Shown piece after piece: positions 48,701 through 59,200 of a stretch of 64,000 nucleotides of DNA. The position numbers and the translations under genes are program-made. Location: NCBI GenBank assembly GCA_008921705.1, contig VFFE01007854.1:1480113-1544112 (forward strand), in the 5' to 3' direction. The stretch comes from Burhinus oedicnemus. Lineage: Eukaryota > Chordata > Aves > Charadriiformes > Burhinidae. How positions within the stretch are numbered: position 1 is the stretch's first letter; each line of letters starts with the position of its first letter. The notes under the pieces were generated by a model. The model was not told the origin of the DNA. It saw only the letters and a program-made list of their open reading frames with translations, and did not search any database.

Positions 48701-51700
48701 AAGAGAAATAGATGCCTTATCTCAGGACAGGGTGAATAACCTTGGGGAATTGTTTTTCTTTCTCCATTGCCCGAAAGTGGAGCCTGGGGGAATAGCATAG
48801 ACTAGATGTTTCACCTGATGATAGCTTTAATTTAAGGTGAGTCCTAGCAGCCTGAGTTTTATAAGTGTTAAAGTGCCAAGTGACGTAAGCCAATGCCTAC
48901 TGGAGTTTTGAGGACATTGGCATGCCTAACCTCAAAAAAACTTTCGATATTTGGTACTTAAGTCCTAAATATAGACTCTGGGAAGGAGGGGGGAAAGTCA
49001 AGCAAAAATGATTGTTGGACTTGATACGACTCTGACCCAGAAGGCAGTAACTCTTCTCACAGTGCAGAGCCCTCAGAAATCGCGGCTCGCAGTCTTGAAA
49101 CAGCTCCTAACTATATGTAGCCTTTGAATCTTAAAATGAGTGTAAGTGATTTTACTCAGTGACCTGGGTTTTGAACCCACAACCATTTTTCACCAGCGAT
49201 TGTTAGCATCTCTCACAAACGCTAATGAATTTGACAGCAGACCTTTATCTTAAAAGTCTGGTAGGGCTTTTATTTTTATTCCCTATTGTAAAACTCTAAA
49301 ACTAGAGACATACTCCCTTCTCTTTTTTTCTGTTATTCAGCTTTACCAGACTTCCAAGCGTCTTTTTAACTTGTCTTACAAAGCATTGCCATCCAAACGT
49401 GCCCGATGAGGATAACGTGCAGCAGAAATGAAAGGACTCAGATCTGTTCATTTCCATTCCTGAAGGTGAATTCCAAGATCGTGATTATTTTTATTTATAC
49501 AGTGCCTAAAGAGTGCTAAATACTTCATGGAACAAATAAAAGACCTCTTGTAAAAAGCACGCATTCCTATAATCTAATTTTAGTCTGAAATCAGGCAGTA
49601 TGAATGCTAAGCAGCAGGGCTTGAAGAAAAACGGAAGGTATATGAGGGCTACACTAATAAGATTGAGCAGTTATTTAGGTTCATTATCTGTTCCACTTAA
49701 AAGCGCTGCAGTATCTTGCTGGTTTAAGTTAAATTTGCGTTGGTCTGTGGAGAACATTTGACTGACACAGGAATGGCATTTCTTGGGTTTGCTCAAAAAA
49801 TGAGCCTTTGAACAGCAGTTTAAATGAAGATAGGGGAAGGGACCATTGCAGGTGGATTTGAGAGGCCATTCCCATGTAAGAAACAGAAAAGGAAATCAAC
49901 TTAAAATAGAAAACCTTTTTTTTCTCCTCCTCGCTGTATTTCCCAGCGCAGTTGAAATACTTGTGCTCCAAGTTAGTCATTTGTGTGTATCCTTTGCTTA
50001 AGTGCCATTTTAGCACTTAAGATCATCAGAAAAATGTTGTTTAGAAAGTCAGAGGAAAGGATGAAACTTGTGGGAGTAACTTCAGATGTGAATATGCATT
50101 TTTGGGGAAAAAAGGTGTATTCATGTCTGCCTCTGGAGAAGCAACCCACCAACCAAAGTCAAGGAGGGCTTCGTTGACATGGCAGAGTTGAGCAGCTTTC
50201 TCTTAGTACCTTTGCCACAGCAGAGGCAAGGCATGTACCATATATTATGATATATATATAGGTTATGTTTTATAAATAGTTAGAAATGAACTGCTGATAT
50301 ACGGGATTTTTTGTGTGTTGTCCTTCCCGTAGGTCCCAGAAGAGCAATAGTAAGAGACACGGATGGGACGGTGTCAGGAAACCCACACGTGATACCCTAG
50401 AACAGCAGAGACTCCAGTTTAGCGCTCTCTTCAATGTTCTCTGCCTTCTGAGCGTCACTTTTATTTATGAAATAATAGCTAGTGTATCATTCACAAAAAC
50501 TGCAACTATTTGAACGATTCCAAATGATTTGCTATGAATTACAAGCAAATCTTAGACAATTCTTAGTGAATTATTTAAGGAGGTTAAAAAAAAAAACCCA
50601 AGAACCTCACATATTCCCCAGTGTTCAAGGTTAACAGTTTATACTTCATCGGCATTATATTAAAAACATTTTTACTGGAGTGCATAAATGTTACACATTT
50701 TTAAAAGGCAATGATCACAGCGGGACTAGCTGGGTTACGTAAAGCCAGACAGGAGATCTGCAAGCAGTAATTGGTGGCTGTTTTTTATTTTTTGAGGGTG
50801 CTGACTTGAGATTCCTCCTGTGAGACAATGCAAATTTTCCCACCTGTGCCTTGCCATTAGAAGCAGGTCGCCCCGAAAGCTTGTCTGTGGTCAGCAGAAG
50901 ATGACTGTGAGCCCCAAATGCACGTGTTCAGAGCAGCATCTCATAGCGGTGCTGTAACCCTCGCACCAGCGATGATGTTTTGCCCGTTTGGAGCCACTGA
51001 GGACCTACCCCAATTTCTGTGTACGTTCTCCCAATGCATTTTGCAAGTTGTGCCCTACACAGCACTTCTACAACAGCAAAGTGCCGGCACAGCGCTTCCC
51101 TTAGCTGGGCTATAATGGAATATATTTTTCATTCAGGCCCTTGGAATTTTTAGAGCTTTCGTATAGTTTTCTGCAGGGAACGTTTAAGCCTCAGCAAAGC
51201 CATGATGTTGTAGAGTGGATGCAAATCACGTCTGTTTGCCATAATCTAACCTTAATGAATGCCCATGGAGAAAGAATGAGGGGAAAACAAGATGCCAGGC
51301 TTCACCTAACACACACACAAAAAAAGAGAACTGACTCTGAGCCCTTTCTGATTATTTTGCTTCTGAACTTTGAGGTGCTCATCTCACAACAGTTCACGTG
51401 CTTAGTTTTAGAGAATAGTCCTGCTGATATCAAAGTGATTGCACAAGTCAGTGCAATTTTAGCATGAGTATTGCTGCTTACTCATTGCTGTAAAATGAGT
51501 ATCATCTGATTTCATCCCGACTTTGTCACTAGGACTATAGACAGCTCTACTTGAATAAGAAAGGAGAATATACACATAGAAACTCGGGTGTGGTAGCATC
51601 CTCTTGAAACGTTAACTGAGAATCATAAAGTGGGAGCCTAAAATAAGGGCCTAAATGGCTCCTAATGCTATGTAGTTGTAGGGTCTGGGTTGATCAAAAG

Positions 51701-54468
51701 TCCTGGACAACTGCAGCTGCCACTGACTTTGGTTCAAAGGGCAAGTGCGCTTTTCTGAACCCGGCTATTGATTCAAGCTTTTAAAAGGTGGCTGTGACAT
51801 TTAAGAAATCTGCTAGGGCTTGGAGCTCAGGAGCCCATCTTCCAACGAGGTGCTCAAAATTTATTTTCTTTATTGAGATTTTTCTGTTTGGGGGGTACAG
51901 ATGCACCTGCGCCAGTGTGCTCGTGGATGCCAAAGAGACTTTGGCTTGCCATGTCTCAGTCGCTGGTAGCTTTCGTTCCAGGATCGCATGGTGAAGTAAG
52001 AAGTTCCTGCAACTAAAAAGTTTTATTTAACAAAAATGAAATATTATTATTCATGTCATGAGTAATTGAATCCCCAGATGTTCTCATTCTGTATCAATGG
52101 CTGGGGACAATATGACTCTAGATAGACTGTGACAACATGAATTGATTTCTTCTTTCTCTTTTTTCTTGTCTTTTTTTTTTTATTTTAAACCTGCAAAGTG
52201 ACTGTAGGGTTTTTTTTAGCTGATTGCTTGGAGCTGACATTACAGGCTGTGCAGCTGTAAAAAAGACCTTCTCATTTTCATTGAGAGTAAATAAAATAAA
52301 ATATTGCAGAAATAGCATTGCTTTTCCCCGGTCCTGCCCCTGCAGAAATAAACAAAGATAACTTGGATAAAGCAATTGAATTTGGAAAGGCATTCACAAG
52401 AAGAGATGGTTGCTGCTAACATTGAATATTCAGAATGTAATAATAAAAGTAATCACGTTACTAAAAAGCCACCTGTTACTTTCTTGGGTTTTTATCTAAA
52501 GCACAGAGCTCACTTTTTTGTTTCTGAATTTATAGCAGAGAGGAAAATTCAGCTTTTTAGAAACCTTATTATATGCAAGGTAGTAATTCCTTATTAAAAT
52601 TAAGTAGAAAAAGAAACCATGCTTGCTAACATTTCTAAAGCTGTTAAAGATGGATGTTTCCACAAAGGAACAGAAGTAGAAAAACTTTAAGTGCTTGTCG
52701 AGGCATGCACACACAGTGCATACAAGCAATAAGTTTGTTTTGCTGAACTGTGAAATTGCACTGAGTAATTTCTCTAATAACAGAACAGATATTGCACCTC
52801 TGACCCCAGAGGAGCTCCGGGCTCGGTGCAGCCTCTGGCCCTGGCATCAGCAGAAAGTTGTGCAACCAAAGCACGGGCTGCGTGCCGAGTGATGGAAAGA
52901 CAAGGAAAAAGGTGGCAACAAAAGAAACTTGACATACAACTTGTAAGTGTTCTGGCTGATTTAAAAATTCAGGAAATGATTAATGATGAAGGTACTTTAT
53001 TTATCGATTTTCTCCCCCTTCTGACCTATTCTTCAGAGGAGCTGCACAGTTGTGTCCAGAGCGGCATGTTTGACAGCTGCCTCCTTCTTCCAAGGAAATT
53101 ATTCAATCCACCATGACCGTACAGTAGCAGAAACTTTTAATTGGCATTTCATGTTAGCTTTCTCTTATAGAAATGATGCAGCGGTGATGTTTTTCCTCCC
53201 TGTTACGGAGAACGCCTGTGGAAATAACAGTTCGGTAGCTGGAGCAGGGAAAAAAACTGCAGTATCCCTCAGGATAATACTGCACGTGTAGAAACGGCAA
53301 AAGAACTCGCATAAGAGAAACATTCAGTTAAAGCAGCAACTTATGTCTTCTATTTCAAAACTTGCAAGGTGAAAAAGAGTGATGTGGTTTAAAGGGGTTA
53401 TTGATTTGGCTGAGATACGCGTGAACTCGTGCCACAACCCCAGTACTTCTCCGGTCTCTGAACCTCTTAGAATTAATGCAAGGGGTTTAGATTGATTGCT
53501 TGAAGTTTTTCTGTAAAAACAGTGAGTCTGATGAATGGCAAGTACTCCAGGTGATTAATAATTAAATAAATAAGCAACAGGTTACTCTAAGGACTGAGAA
53601 AAATTTTGTCAGTTGTACTTTCTTGTAGTGCTGCTCAGTTAGAGCAAGGCAGTGAGAGACTCTACCTCATTTCTTCTGCCTTCCATTTTGTCTTGCGAGT
53701 CATTGACTTTCTTCAGCCGCTCCGTCAGGTAGTGCGACATAAGTGGGAAATAAATTCCCATCATGAATTTGTCTCACAGTGCCAGGGACATAACAGACAT
53801 TTTTAAATATTCACCCATTGGAAAAAATTCAGAGCTCAGGCAGATGTTGAAAATGTGGCAGTCAAGTTTGGCTTGCTATTCTAATGCAGGTTTTCAAATT
53901 TTGATCTTAACTAGGTGATGCTTTATTAACTTGTGGAATGCTGTAGGGCCTTGGTAGTGGGTGCTGGATAACAGAAAACACGTGGCAGGAGCTGTTTATC
54001 TTTACAGCACCATAAGAGTTGTTGTTCAAGAGGAAGCCAGTGGTTCGTCTGTTCATCTGGTGTTACCTAGCAGCTGCTTTGAAAGACAGACTGGTAAAGT
54101 CAAGAAGACGCAGCTATGGAAAGAAGTATCCGCAGGAAAATCTTCTCAGTCCCTAGCCAAACCTCTTTTCACACCAGTAAGAAGATGGTTTATATCATTG
54201 TTTCCTATGGGGTTTAGGGCTTTTACAACTCCTGATATTCTACCTTTTCAAGAGGTAAGGTTGTCCAGTTTTCTTCTGACTTTCAGCTGTGATGTTTTCT
54301 TTGGATGAACCAAAACCAAAAACATGTTTCCTTTTGTCAACTGAACTTTGAATTAACTTCATTCTGTGAGACAAGGCACAGCTTTAAAGAATTAGGGGTG
54401 GAGTTCACAAAAACAATACATAAGGAAACAAAGATTACCAGGAAATAAGGAAAAGCCCCAAATTCCTT
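42768..54468. other. No firm gene over about 11.7 kb
   Basis: Contains an opposed NKX2-type inverted repeat at 49997-50021, a 12-bp palindrome at 48065-48076, octamers at 50828-50835 and 51219-51226, and several strong acceptor-like sites followed by open frames (45875, 49341, 53037) that lack a clear donor. No CR1 copy is seen in this stretch. Confidence 0.5.
49997..50021. promoter_or_regulatory. Inverted pair of NKX2-type sites
   Basis: CTTAAGTGC (49997-50005) and GCACTTAAG (50013-50021) are perfect 9-bp reverse complements with a 7-base spacer. Each arm contains TTAAGTG or CACTTAA, the NK2-class homeodomain core. Binding is inferred from the motif only. Confidence 0.35.
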
Positions 54469-54486
54469 CCCTCACCCCCCCCACCC
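54469..54486 (-). other. Potential G-quadruplex on the minus strand
   Basis: The plus strand has CCC, then TCA, then eight C, then A, then CCC. On the minus strand this gives four runs of at least three G with loops of one to three bases, which fits the usual G3+N1-7 pattern. Confidence 0.6.
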
Positions 54487-54545
54487 TTGCTTCCTTGTAT
54501 TCTGCATGCATCAAAGCTGGTCTCTTCTGACCTTCTAGAGGTTTA

Positions 54546-54572
54546 TAAGATTTATGGTCTCTATAAATCTTA
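54546..54572. repeat. 10-bp hairpin
   Basis: TAAGATTTAT (54546-54555) pairs perfectly with ATAAATCTTA (54563-54572) around a 7-base loop. Too short for a microRNA precursor. Confidence 0.7.
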
Positions 54573-54788
54573 CAGTGAAGCATCAAGTCTAATATAAGAA
54601 AAATCAATCTGTCCAAAGCAAAAAGACACACAAAACAAAACAAAATCCCAAAACCTCCACCAAGCCCACCTTTGATATTAATCTTCCCATGTAAGAACCT
54701 CTCAGAGTAACTAGAGGCAGTTGCACATAATTTTCCTGTGTCCAGTACTGCCTGCACAATGCTCACCAGTGGGCTGTTGCTCTCAGGC

Positions 54789-54985
54789 ATAGAATCATAG
54801 AATATTTGGGGTTGGAAGGGACCTTTAAAGGTTGTTTAGTCCACCCCCCCTGCAATGAGCAGGGACATCTTCAACTAGATCAGGTTGCTCAGAGCCCTGT
54901 CCAACCTGACCTTGAATGTTTCCAGGGATGGGACATCTACCACCTCTCTAGGCAACGCGATCCATCAGTCATCTTTTGCTTCTCT
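54789..54985 (-). mobile_element. CR1 LINE fragment, 3' end, minus orientation
   Basis: Starts AGAATCATAGAATATTTGGG, then GTTGGAAGGGACCTTTAAAG, GCAATGAGCAGGGACATCTT, CAACTAGATCAGGTTGCTCA, GAGCCCTGTCCAACCTGACC, and TCTACCACCTCTCTAGGCAA before fading. The CAACTAGATCAGG block marks a different subfamily from the copy at 15.1 kb (CACTAGACCAGG). Truncated to about 200 bp. Confidence 0.95.
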
Positions 54986-55882
54986 CACCATGTTTTTTAG
55001 TCTTCGTTACATTCAGAAAGTCTCAAAACTTGCTTTCCAAAAAGAAATAAATCTGCTTCAGCCACCAGTCTCTCTTACTGGTACTTCCTGATTGAAAAAA
55101 AAGGGCTTTTATCACATATCCCATATGTGCTTTATGGTGCTGAGACTTGATAACTGAGATACGATTTTATAATGAAAAATCCCCCAGGGAAGCGCGCAGA
55201 TGTACTGTGGAAAGACACTGACACTTTGTGCTTTATTTGTAAGAAGGGTATGAACACTTTCTCCCCTTCTTTTTAACAGAACACAATATTAAATTAAAAA
55301 ATAGGCTTGTGTCTCTTGTAAAACTCCTGAAGATATGTCCAACTGGTGGCTGAATGATGTACACATGTTAAAATGGCATTTTGCAATGCATCAGGCTAGA
55401 ATTTGGAAAAGATAACTGGTCATTGATGATATCACTGTCTCCTTTCTTTCAGTGAAATCTGTAGCCTTTTGAATTTGAAGTGACTGCTGCAGCTAGGGAA
55501 ATTCAGCAAGATGCTAGTAAAGGGGGCTATTGATGGCGAGCTCCATACTGGAAAGCTGTCTTGTTATGGAATGCAAATGTGACTTAGATATGTAAATTAT
55601 ATTCAAAATTTCATCAGTAAAGCTTTAATATATCTAGAAACTATCTTTAAGCATTTAAACAAAATGTTAATTGAAAGTATGGAATAGTGTTAGCGAGCTC
55701 TTTCAAAGAAAGCTTCAATTCCAGGCACGTAACAAGGAAGCAAGCGCCCTGATCTAGTCAAACAGAACCTCCCATGGTAAAAACCTATAATTGTTTTAAA
55801 GTTCTCTAAAAACCTACATCTCTGTTCTCATCTCATCCCACACACCGTGATATTCCTTATGTTCCTCACTCTCCTCTCTCAG

Positions 55883-56189
55883 AGCTGACTTTCTTTGTAG
55901 CCTTCTCCCACTCCCGGCGTGCTGCCTTCTCTCACCTCCTACGCATGGAGCTGCCTCCTGCTGCCCAGACAACAAGCACTTTTCTACACATCCCAGCCCT
56001 TTCCTTCCCTTGAGCTCGTCTGCACCGAATTCCCCACGAAGCCATCAGGATGTCTTGCCCTGCATCAAAATCCAGAGGGTGAACTTCGTTTCCGAACTCT
56101 CAAGAAAGCTCAGTAATAAGCCAAGCAGTGAATTTAGATCTTCTGAGAGCAATCATCAGATGGAGCAAATGACTGATCTTTGTATTTAA
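55883..56189 (+). CDS. Candidate 3'-terminal coding exon
   Basis: A strong acceptor (CCTCACTCTCCTCTCTCAG) leads into a frame open for 101 codons to TAA at 56187-56189. AATAAA hexamers follow at 56191-56196 and 56215-56220. The N-terminal half is rich in Cys, Pro and Ser (LPACCLLSPPTHG, SAPNSPRSHQDV). The C-terminal half is polar (IQRVNFVSELSRKL ending MEQMTDLCI). Starting after CAG puts one base before the first codon. Using the adjacent AG two bases on would fit the phase left by the candidate exon at 42732-42767. I recognise no domain. An overlapping frame (55919-56116) is also open, which weakens the case, and a stop lies only about 11 codons upstream of the acceptor. No complete gene model can be shown. 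Confidence 0.22.
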
Positions 56190-56190
56190 A

Positions 56191-56220
56191 AATAAAACCA
56201 AACCTTTTTTAAAGAATAAA
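56191..56220 (+). terminator. Two AATAAA poly(A) signals after the candidate terminal exon
   Basis: AATAAA at 56191-56196 and 56215-56220, the first directly after the TAA stop. A TGGTTGAG and CTGGTGCTTATGG region downstream is weakly GU-rich. It would give a very short 3' UTR if used. Confidence 0.22.
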
Positions 56221-59200
56221 GAGAGAATGGTTGAGATAGACTGCATCCCTCTGGTGCTTATGGAAATGCTTTCGTAAGCAGTAGGGCAGTTCTCAGCAAT
56301 GTTGACTTCAGTGGTTCAACTTCAACCACCCCAGGTCCAATTCATCAACAAAAGTTTGAAATTAGTCCTAAGAGCTAGAAGTGTGGGAACACAGGGGCGT
56401 GAGCATCTCCTGCTGCAGCTCTGGTTTTGACTGTCGCTCCTTACCTACTCATTAAGCAGAGGGATTTTGGAGGTATTTGCTAAGATACCTTCCTATCTGC
56501 AGATGGTCTGCAACAGTGACAGCAGCTGTTCCAAAAGCAAGCATGAAGGGAGGTATTATTGCTGCTTAGCTGTGTTTACAAATTTGTAACAAGACTACTA
56601 TTTAAAGTATGTTCTTTTGTGACTGCATGCAATATGTTATCATCTAAATGTTGCTGGATTGATGGAGGACATCAAAGGGATGCGGCACAGAGAATTTTCT
56701 CTGCTTTGGAGTGGTTTCTTTCTTCCAGAGCTTGTGGTAGGCTTGGGCAGAGGTTGCACGGATTAATACTGTAACCAGTGACTTGGGCTCCCATGGCTGG
56801 GGGGAAAAGGAGGGCAGCCACATGATAGTGTTCAGCTGACAGGAGTTTACTGGGGAAGGCTGGGGAAGTGTATGAGTGCAGGAGTGATGTCGTTCTACAC
56901 TGAAAGGCAAAAAATAAGTAGAAGTAAAGCACATTTAATTTTTGCACGTTGAATGCACTTTTGATGGTAGAGGAAGATTGCCAGCTAGGAACAATTTTTA
57001 CGGTGTTTTTTCACTAGTCACTACGTTCACAGACCGAAGGAACCCAGCCATGTGCTATCCTTCAGGGAGGCCATTGGAGGACTGGGATGCTGTTGCGTGG
57101 CTCCCAACCATCTCTCCAAGCAGCAGGGACTCAGGCAGGCTGTGCTGCTGCTGCTTTAACCACGGTGCCTCATGGGTATGACCAAAGTGCACAACCCATG
57201 CGGGCAGGACCCGGCTCCTGAAGCTGTGAGGACCTTATCAACCCAAACCATACACGAACGGTGAAAGCTAAGGTCCTGCCCCTGCTCTTCCAGTAGAAGC
57301 TTCTCAGTTTCGGTGTATCCTTTCTGTTGTGCTTTGTATAAAATGGTTGCCACTGAAGATGGGTTTTTTTGGCTTTGCAGCTCATCTATGAATGGAGGTT
57401 TCTGACTGTGTGTTTCTATGGGAAGTGTTCACAAAAAAAAAAGAAAAAAGAAGAGGGGAAATGCATATAATCAAAAATCCAAATATAAATTCTAAACTTT
57501 TTAGTAGGGAAGTGAAAATCCAAACTGCCTCATTTCCATTGGAAACATTGAGTTTTCATGTGGTTCCCCGCTTGCGTGACTCAGTGCTGGTGTTTGTGTT
57601 ATTCCCACTTGGCTTTGAAACAGTTCTCCACCTTCTCAGGTGATGGGATTCATCCCACAGTCCTTTACGGGTCCATATTGGAGTGAGATGAATCATTCCT
57701 GTCTGTTTTCACTGCTGACTTGAAGGGCACCTACGCAACAGGTTTCCCATGGAAAAGTCTACGCTGGAGACAGGTGAAGTTACAGGGGAAAAGTTTCACT
57801 GTTGTCTTTGCCATCATTTTAGTGAGACTGGGATTACAATTCTCATTTTGTTGAAATAACACTTGGTGGAGGGGAACTGCAGTGATGTACAGGTCCCACT
57901 GCATGGAACCATTTGGCAAAGCACACAAGTTAGGCTGATGGACTGAAGACTATGGTGAAGTGAGAGTATGTTGTGTGGGTTCGAGCATTAAACATTAGTG
58001 AATACATTTTGGCTAGTGAAATATATTTAATTATCTTTCTAGGAGTAAGCGATCATCATTTCTTGATATTGCTTGCAAGGTGGGCAGCAGAACTAGAAAA
58101 ACGCATTTAAAAATGGCACCTTGCTGAACCGGTTTAATTAGAGGTCAGTAAAATGTAAATGGGAGGAAAAGAGCTGACGCAGATGTTTTGAGTTTGTTTA
58201 GATTGGGTATGAATACAGAAAGTTCTGTAACGTAGGGCTGAAGGTTATACTTGGGCTCACTCAAAGGGGAAGGTGGGTGTACTGTGGCTATTGCCTGTTA
58301 GGGGAGGTAGGAGAAAAGATCATCATTCTCTGCAAAGCCAAAAAGCCAGTATTTGCAAGACTGTCCCTGCATGTATTGTAGTTTACAACCGCTCCGTGTA
58401 AGGTTTCCTGTGTTCCAGTCTGCTGTCATCCCCCTGACCTTTGAATACACCTGTGTAATCGTATCAGAAAGTAAAGGTCTATCATTTACTTCTCTTAATA
58501 CGCTTGGACAGATTGCTGTCTCATTAGAAAGACTCGGCAAAGTAATTCAAGAACTGTAAGGCGCTAATAAGACGCTGTCTTTAAAAATGGATTGGCTGAG
58601 TGGAAAGTCTGGCAGGTCCCCAGGATGAATATCTGGCCACAGGCTGGAATTATTTCTGTGCTAATCTGCTCGGTGTGTTCAGAGGATCTACTTGCATCTT
58701 GTGGAGCAGGAGGTTTGGAGGCCGATGACCCATGAAGAGCTCCCATCTGGGGATCCAGCTTGCTGCAACGATGTCTGGTGGGTGGCTGAAGAGTTCGTCA
58801 TTTTCTGCAGCTACAGCCCATGGGCCAGGGCACAGTCTACGAACAGGAGCATATTCCAAATATGCCCAGCCCTAAACTGTATTTAACTTTCACTCGGCTT
58901 TATGTAGCTCCGTTTGCTGTGCTGAAGTGAGCTGTCAGAGCTTATCGCTGTAAATTTCTTCTTTCTATGTATCCTTGGGAGAGGGAGGTTTGAATTTTCG
59001 AAAGGGAATGGCAAAGAGAGAGCTGACAAAATCAGAAACTGTGCGCTTCACTGAAAAGTGACTGGGCACAGCTCTTTAAAATACGGGATGTGCAGTTGCA
59101 CAGAATTGATCTGGAAGAGATGCAAATTCCATCCAGACTAAATTCAGATTTAGATTTAAAATGCAACTCGCATGGGCACCAGCTAATACACCAGCCAAAT

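Noticed and set aside
50334..50513. About 59 open codons after an acceptor-like TCCTTCCCGTAG
   Set aside because: No donor, no nearby AATAAA and no recognisable domain. One of several such chance cases.
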